A stretch of DNA of 64,000 nucleotides from Nodularia sphaerocarpa UHCC 0038. GTDB lineage: Bacteria > Cyanobacteriota > Cyanobacteriia > Cyanobacteriales > Nostocaceae. Shown in pieces: positions 42,265 to 49,668 of this stretch (positions within the stretch are counted from its first letter, which is position 1; every line of letters starts with the position of its first letter). A model generated the notes under the pieces. That model ran no database searches, had not been told where the DNA came from, and was given only the letters and a program-made list of their open reading frames with translations. Location: positions 2,236,356 through 2,300,355 of the forward strand of contig NZ_CP060140.1 of assembly GCF_022376295.1 (NCBI RefSeq), read 5' to 3'. The position numbers and the translations under genes were made by a program.

Positions 42265-43203
42265 TTAGACGACTTGTAAAATCTCTTCATCCATAGAGAA
42301 ATCAACTTCAGCTTGATCTCTCCCTGTTTTCAGATAATCGTTTTCGAGGGAATCAGCCAGCCCGGAAATTAAATCATATTCAGGTTGCCAAGCTAATTCT
42401 GCCATAGCTTTATTCACTGATGCAAAGAAATGCTGCACTCGCATGGGAAAAGCTTTGCGCTTGCCAAAATCGAATTTTTTGGGGTCGTAATGTACAATTT
42501 TGACTGCATCGGGTGATTTACCAGCCGCTACAGCACAAGCACGGGCTAAACCATCAAAAGTCACGTAGCGATCGCCTGAAATATTATAAATTTGTCTGAT
42601 GGCTTGTGAATTGCCAATTACCTGTGACATCGCCTGGGCTAAATCTTTGACATGACCTAACTGGGTAATATGTAAGCCATTTCCCGGAATCGGTATGGGG
42701 CGATCGCGCACAATTCTATCAAAAAACCAGCTTTCCAAATCGTTATAATTTTGCGGCCCGTAAATATACGTTGGGCGAATCGAAGTAAACGGTAAACTTT
42801 GTTGCATCAAGTAAGCTTCCGTTTCATGCTTACCCCGGTGACGACTTTTGGGATCGACTGCATCGCCTTCGATGTGCGGTAATTGGTCAGATTTGAGATA
42901 CACCCCCGCAGAACTCATATAAACAAAATGTTGCACTTGGTCTTGAAAAATTTCTGCTAATGGTTGAGTATCAGTGAGTTCGCGGCCATTATTGTCAAAA
43001 ACGACATCAAACTTTTCTGATGATAATTTTTCTTTTAATTGAGTGGCGTTAGTGCGATCGCCTATAATCTGTCCTACTCCCGGCAAAGAAGGTACTGGAC
43101 GATTACCACGATTAAACAATACCACTTCATGTCCTTGTTCTACCAGGAGTTGAGTTAAATAAACACCAATGAACCTAGTACCACCCATGATTAAAATTCG
43201 CAT
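42265..43203 (-). CDS. CSP41-like NAD-dependent epimerase/dehydratase
   Basis: A 312-residue extended SDR starting MRILIMGGTRFIGVYLTQLL; the longer frame to 43389 crosses repetitive intergenic DNA and is unlikely. The dinucleotide motif is G-G-T-R-F-I-G. Blocks VYMSSAGVYLKSDQLPH and HRGKHETEAYLMQQSLPFTS match chloroplast CSP41 (stem-loop RNA-binding protein) and its cyanobacterial homologues, as does PIPIPGNGLHITQLGHVKDL. In plants CSP41 binds plastid mRNAs and rRNA; the cyanobacterial protein is less studied. An RNA-related role is inferred from the homology. Confidence 0.82.
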   Translation of the reverse strand: MRILIMGGTRFIGVYLTQLLVEQGHEVVLFNRGNRPVPSLPGVGQIIGDRTNATQLKEKLSSEKFDVVFDNNGRELTDTQPLAEIFQDQVQHFVYMSSAGVYLKSDQLPHIEGDAVDPKSRHRGKHETEAYLMQQSLPFTSIRPTYIYGPQNYNDLESWFFDRIVRDRPIPIPGNGLHITQLGHVKDLAQAMSQVIGNSQAIRQIYNISGDRYVTFDGLARACAVAAGKSPDAVKIVHYDPKKFDFGKRKAFPMRVQHFFASVNKAMAELAWQPEYDLISGLADSLENDYLKTGRDQAEVDFSMDEEILQVV

Positions 43204-43552
43204 AAATTCCCAGTTTTTAATTTGTACGTGTTTTCCAAAACTAGAGGCTAGAGGTTCCCCATTCCCAAAGAAGCAGGGGAGCAGGGAGCAGGGAGCAAGG
43301 GGGAATTTGAAACAAAATGCATTTATCTCTGCTCCCTGCCCATTTTCCTTTTCTCCCCTGCCCCCTGCCCCCGTTCCTCTTTTCCCCACTCCCTAATTTG
43401 AGGTTATCAGGTTGTAGTATCCATCAGGAAACTCTTTTAAGAGAATTACGTCTTATCCTCAATCTGGGGCAGTTCCCATTTCTCGTTCACAAAAAAAACT
43501 TTTCAGTTAACCTCGTAAATTGCTAAGTTTTTTCCATCTATAAAAGTCAGCT
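43204..43552. other. Intergenic region with G/C-skewed repeats
   Basis: Contains GCAGGGGAGCAGGGAGCAGG near 43274 and the inverted counterpart CTCCCTGCCC/CCCCTGCCCCCTGCCC around 43331-43371, which can form a long imperfect hairpin. A similar CCCTGCGCCCTGCGCCCTGC tract is at 62936-62955. No gene supported. The GT4 promoter lies at its right end. Confidence 0.6.
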
Positions 43553-44695
43553 GTGTCCTTGAAATACGCTTTGGTTCATGAGTGGCTGACACCGAAAGCC
43601 ACAGGCGGTTCAGAACTAGTTGTGCAGGAAATTCTGAATCACATTGATGCCAATTTATATGCCCTCATTGATTTTGAATCCAGCAATCCTGAAAGTTATT
43701 TATACAAACGTCAGATTGGCACAACCTTTCTCCAACACTTGCCTTATGCTCGTAATGGTGTGCAAAAATACTTGCCTTTGTTGCCATTGGCTATTGAACA
43801 ATTGGATTTGCGGCAGTATGACGTAATTCTATCTTCATCCCACGCTGTGGCCAAAGGCATTCTCACAACTCCCGAACAGTTGCATATTTGTTACTGTCAT
43901 AGCCCCATGCGCTATGCTTGGGACTTAACTTTTGATTATCTGCGCCAAAGCAAGTTGGGACAGGGTTCAGCAGGATGGGTAACTCGCTATTTATTGCATC
44001 GTTTGCGCCTGTGGGATGTATTGAGTGCCAATCGCGTTGATTACTTTATCGCTAATTCCCAGCACACAGCTCGTCGCATTTGGCGCTGCTATCGGCGAGA
44101 AGCAACAGTCATTTATCCCCCAGTCGATCTTGATAATTGCTCATTTTCGCCTCAAAAATCAGATTTTTATCTGGTAGTTTCCCGGTTAGTCAGTTACAAG
44201 CAAGTATGCTTAATTGTCAAAGCTTTTAATCAATTAAAACTACCATTGGTCATCATTGGTACAGGGACAGAAATGACAAAAATTCGTGATCTGGCTAACT
44301 CTAATATCCAAATAATGGGATGGCAACCTGATGATGTGGTAAAAAAATATATGGCCAAAGCGAAGGCATTTGTCTATGCAGCTTGTGAAGATTTTGGCAT
44401 TGCTTTAGTGGAAGCACAAGCTTGTGGTACTCCAGTAATTGCCTACGGTGCTGGAGGTGCTTTAGAAAGTGTCCGCGATTTGCGCTCTGGTATGGATACA
44501 GCAACTGGCATATTGTTCAGCACACAAACAGAAGCAGCTCTGATTGAGGCAGTAGAAAAATTTGAAATTTATCAAAGTTGTTTCAATCCTGAGTATATGC
44601 GATCGCACGCTTCCCAATTTTCCTTACAAGTTTTTGCTGATCGCTATCTCGAATTTATAGATAAATGCCACAAAGAAAAAACATCCTCAAGGTAA
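43553..44695 (+). CDS. Family 4 glycosyltransferase
   Basis: A 380-residue GT-B glycosyltransferase. Start is GTG at 43553 (V-S-L-K-Y-A-L-V-H-E-W-L); no ATG is nearer. N-terminal domain: ALVHEWLTPKATGGSELVVQ, YCHSPMRYAWDL, FIANSQHTARRIWRCY. C-terminal donor-binding region: YLVVSRLVSYKQVCLIVKAF, then the E-x7-E pattern EDFGIALVEAQACGTPVIAY. Such enzymes add a sugar in exopolysaccharide or lipopolysaccharide repeat units. It is followed by the initiating sugar transferase, gmd and fcl. Confidence 0.92.
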   Translation: MSLKYALVHEWLTPKATGGSELVVQEILNHIDANLYALIDFESSNPESYLYKRQIGTTFLQHLPYARNGVQKYLPLLPLAIEQLDLRQYDVILSSSHAVAKGILTTPEQLHICYCHSPMRYAWDLTFDYLRQSKLGQGSAGWVTRYLLHRLRLWDVLSANRVDYFIANSQHTARRIWRCYRREATVIYPPVDLDNCSFSPQKSDFYLVVSRLVSYKQVCLIVKAFNQLKLPLVIIGTGTEMTKIRDLANSNIQIMGWQPDDVVKKYMAKAKAFVYAACEDFGIALVEAQACGTPVIAYGAGGALESVRDLRSGMDTATGILFSTQTEAALIEAVEKFEIYQSCFNPEYMRSHASQFSLQVFADRYLEFIDKCHKEKTSSR

Positions 44696-44807
44696 TCAGC
44701 AAACGTTAATTACTTGCTTTGTGGGCTTTTGGCAATTTATTCCCAGAAGCAGTTCATTTTGGCTTTAAGATTGGGACTATGTGTGGTGTGGATTATTAAG
44801 GAGTACG

Positions 44808-45590
44808 ATGACTGCCCAGAGCTCACTCCTCTCCGGTAAGCGATACCTACCCTTCAGGAATGGCAAAGCCCAACGGCAAGATGCTAGCGCGTCTACGCGT
44901 ACTTTTTTAAGACGCGGCCAAAAAACAAAAACGCCTAAGCTCAAACCCAGAGGTTTGTCTGTTCAGGGTTTAAACGGAGAGTTTGCTAAACGACTATTTG
45001 ATATAGTCTTTTCCCTGTTGGTATTGATTTTGTTCTTCCCCGTCTATTTAATTTTGTCTTTACTGATTGCTTTTAGCTCAGAAGGGCCAATTTTTTATAT
45101 CCAGAAACGGGTAGGAAAAAACTACAAGACCTTCAATTGTATTAAATTCCGGACAATGGTGAGCAATGCCGACGAAATGCTCATGCAAATGATGGCAACA
45201 TCGCCCCAGTTGCGACAAGAATTTGAGAGCAGCTTTAAGCTCAAACAAGACCCCCGGATTACCAAAATTGGTCAATTTTTGCGAATTACCAGCTTGGACG
45301 AATTTCCTCAGTTCTGGAATGTTCTTAAAGGAGATATGAGTGTTGTTGGTCCCCGCCCTTTAGTAGAGTCAGAACTTCCCAAATATGGTTGTCATATTGA
45401 TCATATTTTAACAATCCGTCCAGGAATTACTGGATTATGGCAAGTTTCTGGACGTAATGACATCCCTTACCCCCGAAGAGTTCAAATAGACCTGCATTAT
45501 GTCAAATTTAGAAATTTCTGGCTTGACTCATGGATAATATTTAAAACAATTGATGTAGTGATTCTACCCAAAAATAACGGGGCATATTGA
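44808..45590 (+). CDS. Undecaprenyl-phosphate sugar-1-phosphate transferase (initiating EPS transferase)
   Basis: A 260-residue polyisoprenyl-phosphate hexose-1-phosphate transferase that starts lipid-linked repeat units. ATG 44808 follows an AAGGAG site. One membrane helix (RLFDIVFSLLVLILFFPVYL) is followed by the catalytic domain: GPIFYIQKRVGKNYKTFNCI, KFRTM, LRITSLDEFPQFWNVLKGDM, SVVGPRPLVESE, RPGITGLWQVSGRN. The short form without extra N-terminal helices is WbaP/WcaJ-C-domain type. The N-terminal ~45 residues (KRYLPFRNGKAQRQDASAST) look encoded by a dispersed repeat. A terminator follows at 45613. Confidence 0.93.
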   Translation: MTAQSSLLSGKRYLPFRNGKAQRQDASASTRTFLRRGQKTKTPKLKPRGLSVQGLNGEFAKRLFDIVFSLLVLILFFPVYLILSLLIAFSSEGPIFYIQKRVGKNYKTFNCIKFRTMVSNADEMLMQMMATSPQLRQEFESSFKLKQDPRITKIGQFLRITSLDEFPQFWNVLKGDMSVVGPRPLVESELPKYGCHIDHILTIRPGITGLWQVSGRNDIPYPRRVQIDLHYVKFRNFWLDSWIIFKTIDVVILPKNNGAY

Positions 45591-45612
45591 ACAACAGCTA
45601 AAACTTTACACG

Positions 45613-45647
45613 AAACCCTTTGGGTAATTTATCCTAAAGGGTTTTTT
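45613..45647 (+). terminator. Rho-independent terminator
   Basis: A 12-bp stem AAACCCTTTGGG / CCTAAAGGGTTT with one mismatch and an 8-base loop, ending in T6. It separates the GT4/sugar transferase unit from gmd-fcl. Confidence 0.85.
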
Positions 45648-45716
45648 CCATCTAGCCCTGTTAAGCGGCTTGGAGCTAACTTGTGCAATTATTTTTTAAT
45701 CAGTATATTTAGTGAC

Positions 45717-45755
45717 GGTAAACCTCTGTAAACTATTAAGACTAGTAGGTTTACC
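45717..45755. promoter_or_regulatory. Inverted repeat upstream of gmd
   Basis: GGTAAACCT (45717-45725) and AGGTTTACC (45747-45755) are perfect 9-bp arms with 21 bases between. About 80 bp from the gmd start; may be an operator or a transcript hairpin. Confidence 0.4.
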
Positions 45756-45836
45756 ATGAGGCAATCTAGCCTTTAGCTGGTAGGTTGTATAAATCTACCT
45801 GGATATTTGATCCAAGATTATAAGGGATAATTGAGC

Positions 45837-46913
45837 ATGACTCAAAACAAACGCGCGTTAATTACTGGTATTACTGGTCAAGATGGTTCATACCTAAGTG
45901 AGTTTTTGCTAGAGCAAGGTTATGAAGTGCATGGTATTATTCGCCGGACTTCTACCTTCAACACAGACCGCATTGATCATATGTATGAAGATCCTCACAA
46001 AGAGGGAGCGCGGTTGTTTCTTCACTATGGCGACTTGACTGATGGGACGACTCTACGCCGAATTTTAGAACAAGTCCAGCCCATAGAAATTTATAACTTG
46101 GGCGCTCAATCTCATGTCAGAGTCAGCTTTGACTCACCGGAATATACTGTAGACGCGGTAGGAATGGGAACACTGCGTTTACTAGAAGCCATCCGTGACT
46201 ACCAGCAACGCACAGGAATACAGGTGCGTTTCTACCAAGCCGGTTCCTCAGAAATGTTTGGTTTAGTGCAAGCAGTACCCCAAACCGAAACAACGCCGTT
46301 TTATCCTCGCAGTCCCTATGCTTGTGCTAAAGTTTATGCCCACTGGCAAACGGTGAATTACCGTGAGTCTTATAATTTGTTTGCTTGTAATGGCATACTG
46401 TTTAACCACGAATCACCACGTCGGGGTGAAACTTTTGTGACTCGCAAAATTACCAGAGCAGTTGCTAAAATTGTGGCTGGTAAACAGAAAAAGATTTATA
46501 TGGGTAATCTCGATTCCAAACGAGATTGGGGCTACGCCAAGGATTACGTAAGAGCAATGTGGCTGATGTTGCAGCAAGACCAGCCGGAAGACTACGTAAT
46601 TGCGACTGGTGAAACCTACTCTGTGCGCCAATTTTTAGATAAGGCATTTGGTTATGTCAACCTGAAGTGGGAAGATTATGTCGAGTTTGACGATCGCTAT
46701 ATCCGTCCGGCGGAAGTAGACTTGTTAATTGGTGATCCTACTAAGGCAAAACAAAAGTTAGGTTGGGAACCATCAGTCACCTTTGACGAATTAGTGGCTC
46801 TGATGGTAGAAGCCGATTTGCAGGCTTTGGGTCATACTTCACCCAATGGCAATGGTATAGCTTCTGATGATATGGCTACTATTCGTCAAGAACTGGGCGC
46901 TCTCCACTTTTGA
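45837..46913 (+). CDS. gmd: GDP-mannose 4,6-dehydratase
   Basis: A 358-residue enzyme making GDP-4-keto-6-deoxymannose, the first step to GDP-fucose. ATG 45837 with AAGGGA about 9 bases upstream; a TTG at 45831 is also in frame. NADP motif ALITGITGQDGSYLSEFLLE; IIRRTSTFNTDRIDHMYEDP; QAGSSEMFGLVQAVPQTETT; YACAKVYAHW holds the YxxxK; NHESPRRGETFVTRKI; MGNLDSKRDWGYAKDYVRAM. Directly followed by fcl. Confidence 0.97.
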   Translation: MTQNKRALITGITGQDGSYLSEFLLEQGYEVHGIIRRTSTFNTDRIDHMYEDPHKEGARLFLHYGDLTDGTTLRRILEQVQPIEIYNLGAQSHVRVSFDSPEYTVDAVGMGTLRLLEAIRDYQQRTGIQVRFYQAGSSEMFGLVQAVPQTETTPFYPRSPYACAKVYAHWQTVNYRESYNLFACNGILFNHESPRRGETFVTRKITRAVAKIVAGKQKKIYMGNLDSKRDWGYAKDYVRAMWLMLQQDQPEDYVIATGETYSVRQFLDKAFGYVNLKWEDYVEFDDRYIRPAEVDLLIGDPTKAKQKLGWEPSVTFDELVALMVEADLQALGHTSPNGNGIASDDMATIRQELGALHF

Positions 46914-46936
46914 TTTATACCGCAAACAATAAAATT

Positions 46937-47881
46937 ATGACCGCCTTAGAACTCAAAAATCAACGGATTCTCGTCACTGGTGGCGCAGGTTTCCTCGGTC
47001 GTCGGGTGATAGATCAGCTGTGTAAAGCTGGGGCTGATAGTGCGAAAATTACCGTTACGCGATCGCGCGAGCATGATTTACGTGTCATGGAAAATTGCCA
47101 ACGTGCAGTTGACCAACAAGACATTATTATTCATTTAGCGGCTCACGTGGGTGGTATTGGTCTCAACCGCGAAAAACCCGCCGAGTTATTCTACGACAAC
47201 TTGATCATGGGTACTCAGCTGATTCACGCGGCTTATCAAGCTGGAGTCGCAAAATTCGTTTGTGTGGGTACAATTTGCGCTTATCCCAAATTTACACCAG
47301 TGCCATTCAAAGAAGATGACCTCTGGAATGGCTACCCAGAAGAAACCAACGCTCCCTACGGAATCGCTAAGAAAGCGCTTTTGGTTCAATTGCAATCTTA
47401 CCGTCAACAGTATGGCTTTAATGGCATTTATTTGTTGCCAGTAAATCTATATGGTCCTGAAGATAACTTTGACCCCAGTAGTTCCCACGTGATTCCGGCG
47501 TTAATTCGCAAAGTCCATGAAGCCCAAATTAAGGGAGAAACACAACTTCCTGTTTGGGGTGATGGTAGTCCTACCCGTGAGTTTCTCTATTCTGACGATG
47601 CGGCGCGGGGAATTGTTATGGGTACGACCTCCTACAATGGCTCTGAACCAGTTAATTTGGGAACTGGTGAGGAAATCTCTATTCGCGATTTAATTACTCT
47701 CATCTGCGAATTGATGGAGTTTGATGGTGAAATTGTTTGGGAAACGAATCAGCCCAATGGTCAGCCCCGGCGCTGTTTGGATATTGAACGGGCTAAGGAA
47801 GCTTTTGATTTTACGGCTCTGGTCAGTTTTAGAGAAGGGCTAAGGAATACGATTGAGTGGTATCGGCAAAACGCTGTATAG
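46937..47881 (+). CDS. fcl: GDP-L-fucose synthase
   Basis: A 314-residue epimerase/reductase converting GDP-4-keto-6-deoxymannose to GDP-L-fucose. ATG 46937; the frame extends to 46910 with a TTG start overlapping gmd, which is less likely. NADP motif ILVTGGAGFLGRRVID; CVGTICAYPKFTPVPFKEDD; APYGIAKKALLVQ with the YxxxK; LPVNLYGPEDNFDPSSSHVI; WGDGSPTREFLYSDDAARGI. Operon partner of gmd; a terminator follows. Confidence 0.96.
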   Translation: MTALELKNQRILVTGGAGFLGRRVIDQLCKAGADSAKITVTRSREHDLRVMENCQRAVDQQDIIIHLAAHVGGIGLNREKPAELFYDNLIMGTQLIHAAYQAGVAKFVCVGTICAYPKFTPVPFKEDDLWNGYPEETNAPYGIAKKALLVQLQSYRQQYGFNGIYLLPVNLYGPEDNFDPSSSHVIPALIRKVHEAQIKGETQLPVWGDGSPTREFLYSDDAARGIVMGTTSYNGSEPVNLGTGEEISIRDLITLICELMEFDGEIVWETNQPNGQPRRCLDIERAKEAFDFTALVSFREGLRNTIEWYRQNAV

Positions 47882-47890
47882 CTATTTTGG

Positions 47891-47915
47891 GGTGGGCTAT
47901 GTCCACCTTTTTTTT
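47891..47915 (+). terminator. Rho-independent terminator after fcl
   Basis: GGTGG / CCACC stem with a short loop followed by T8, starting 10 bp after the fcl stop. Confidence 0.7.
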
Positions 47916-47972
47916 GTTTTTTAACGCAGAGGAGCGCTAAGGTTAGCGCAAAGGTACGCGGAGGTTTTTTGC

Positions 47973-48518
47973 ATGGGGAAGGTTGATTTACGTCGTAGTC
48001 TCATACAAAAACGGCAATCAATGTCTGTGGGTGAATGGAGGGAAAGCAGCGATCGCATCTGTACGCAATTGCAAGGTTTTACTTTATTTACTCAAGCTAA
48101 AACAATACTCGCTTATTTCAGCTTTCGTCAAGAACCAGACCTGAGTCCATTGTTTTCAGACCCAAACTATAATTGGGGTTTTCCACGCTGTGTTGGTCAG
48201 TCTCTGGATTGGCATTTCTGGAAACCTGAAGATTCTTTTCAAGTCGGCGCTTATGGTATTACTGAACCTCATCCTTCTGCTTTGATTGTAGAACCTGCTG
48301 ATGTTGATTTGATTCTCGTTCCCTGTGTGGCTTGCGACTATCAGGGATATCGTCTGGGTTATGGTGGTGGATATTATGATCGTTTACTCAGTTCGCCAAA
48401 TTGGGCAAGTAAGCCGACTATCGGCATTGTCTTTGATTTTGCGTATTTACCGCAAATCCCTCTGGAATCTTGGGATAAACCATTACAAGTTGTGATTACT
48501 GAAAACCATTTAATTTAA
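47973..48518 (+). CDS. 5-formyltetrahydrofolate cyclo-ligase
   Basis: A 181-residue protein of the 5-FTHF cyclo-ligase family, which converts 5-formyl-THF to 5,10-methenyl-THF with ATP. The C-terminal signature is DYQGYRLGYGGGYYDRLLSS, with the earlier LILVPCVACD. The N-terminal KVDLRRSLIQKRQSMSVGEW is also typical. The ABC permease follows after 13 bp, so the two may share a transcript though their functions are unrelated. Confidence 0.93.
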   Translation: MGKVDLRRSLIQKRQSMSVGEWRESSDRICTQLQGFTLFTQAKTILAYFSFRQEPDLSPLFSDPNYNWGFPRCVGQSLDWHFWKPEDSFQVGAYGITEPHPSALIVEPADVDLILVPCVACDYQGYRLGYGGGYYDRLLSSPNWASKPTIGIVFDFAYLPQIPLESWDKPLQVVITENHLI

Positions 48519-48531
48519 ACTAATTGTTATT

Positions 48532-49365
48532 TTGAAAATCTCTAATTCCCGACTAAAAACTATTTTAATCTACGTTTTATTAGGTGCGATCGCACTGGTG
48601 ACGCTTTTTCCTTTGTTGTGGCTGATCAGTACAGCTTTGAAGTCTCCTACAGAAAACATTTTACAGTCGCCGCCGCAGTTATTACCCAGTCAACCAACAT
48701 TAAATAACTTCGTTAGTGTATGGCGATCGCTACCTTTTACACAATACCTCTATAACAGTACCTTAATCGCAGTGCTGACAGTGGGTTTGAATCTCTTATT
48801 TTGTTCTTTAGCCGCTTATCCCTTAGCCAGACTGTCATTTGTGGGGCGAAACTCGATTTTTATTGCCATTGTCTCCACAATCATGATTCCCTTTCAAATC
48901 GTGATGATTCCCCTATATATTTTGACAGTCCAATTAGGTTTAAGAAATACTTATTTAGGCATCATTTTTCCGAGTTTAGCCTCAGCTTTTGGCATTTTTT
49001 TACTGCGACAAGCTTTTCTGGGTGTCCCCAAAGAACTAGAAGAAGCAGCCCGCATGGATGGTAGTTCGGAATTAGGTGTATGGTGGCATATTATGTTACC
49101 AGCAATTCGCCCAGCATTAGTTACCCTGTCTATTTTCGTATTCATCGGTTCTTGGAGCGACTTTCTTTGGCCTTTAATTGTCATCCAAGATGAAAGCTTA
49201 TATACCCTACCTTTGGGAGTAGCGAAATTAGCCGGGACATTTTCTTTAGACTGGCGATTAGTAGCGGCTGGTTCAATAATTTCCATTGCCCCAGTCCTGC
49301 TATTATTCTTATTTTTACAGCGCTACATTGTACCCACCCAAACCAGTAGTGGTGTCAAGGGCTAA
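48532..49365 (+). CDS. ABC transporter permease, carbohydrate type (MalG-like)
   Basis: A 277-residue inner-membrane permease with six predicted helices. The start is TTG at 48532, with no better codon nearby. The EAA loop contacting the ATPase is EAARMDGSSELGVWWHIMLP followed by AIRPAL. N-terminal TM1 is ILIYVLLGAIALVTLFPLLW. MalG-type sugar uptake permeases usually pair with a MalF-type permease and a binding protein; neither is adjacent, so partners must be elsewhere. Confidence 0.93.
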   Translation: MKISNSRLKTILIYVLLGAIALVTLFPLLWLISTALKSPTENILQSPPQLLPSQPTLNNFVSVWRSLPFTQYLYNSTLIAVLTVGLNLLFCSLAAYPLARLSFVGRNSIFIAIVSTIMIPFQIVMIPLYILTVQLGLRNTYLGIIFPSLASAFGIFLLRQAFLGVPKELEEAARMDGSSELGVWWHIMLPAIRPALVTLSIFVFIGSWSDFLWPLIVIQDESLYTLPLGVAKLAGTFSLDWRLVAAGSIISIAPVLLLFLFLQRYIVPTQTSSGVKG

Positions 49366-49388
49366 ATCATTTTCAGATGGGAATTTAT

Positions 49389-49418
49389 CTGTGTTTATCT
49401 GTGTTTATCTGTGGTTGA
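49389..49418. repeat. Three-unit decamer repeat
   Basis: CTGTGTTTAT twice, then CTGTGGTTGA. The same 3 x 10 bp arrangement with variants is at 53907-53936, 57908-57937 (opposite orientation) and 60733-60762. Confidence 0.8.
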
Positions 49419-49466
49419 ATAACTCAGAGTAAAGCTGCACAACAGACTGTCTCCCCGTTGTAGTGG

Positions 49467-49629
49467 CTACCGTGTACACACAAATGATGATGTCAGTCAA
49501 AATTATGTTTTGTAGGGTGTGTTGTCGCGTAGCGCAACGCACCATTCTAGATTATCGGTGCGTTAGGACTAAAGTCGATAACGCACCCTACCCAAATAAA
49601 AGGTTTTTGAACTTGTGTGTACACGGTAG
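49467..49629. mobile_element. 163-bp MITE with 17-18-bp terminal inverted repeats
   Basis: Left end CTACCGTGTACACACAA and right end TTGTGTGTACACGGTAG are perfect inverted repeats. The flanks GTTGTAGTGG (49457-49466) and GTTGTAATGG (49630-49639) form a 10-bp direct repeat with one mismatch, consistent with target-site duplication. The interior is a GTAGGGTGTGTTG / GCGTTAGG-type palindrome. No ORF inside. Confidence 0.75.
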
Positions 49630-49668
49630 GTTGTAATGGGGAGTATAAACCTGCGCCTTAACTGAATC

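Larger units (their letters stand above)
49366..49668. other. Intergenic region with decamer repeats and a MITE
   Basis: Holds three decamers CTGTGTTTAT/CTGTGTTTAT/CTGTGGTTGA (49389-49418) and the inverted-repeat element at 49467-49629. No gene. Confidence 0.75.

Noticed and set aside
42265..43389. N-terminally extended CSP41-like protein
   Set aside because: The extra 62 codons cover repetitive G-rich DNA; the family start is M-R-I-L-I-M-G-G at 43203.
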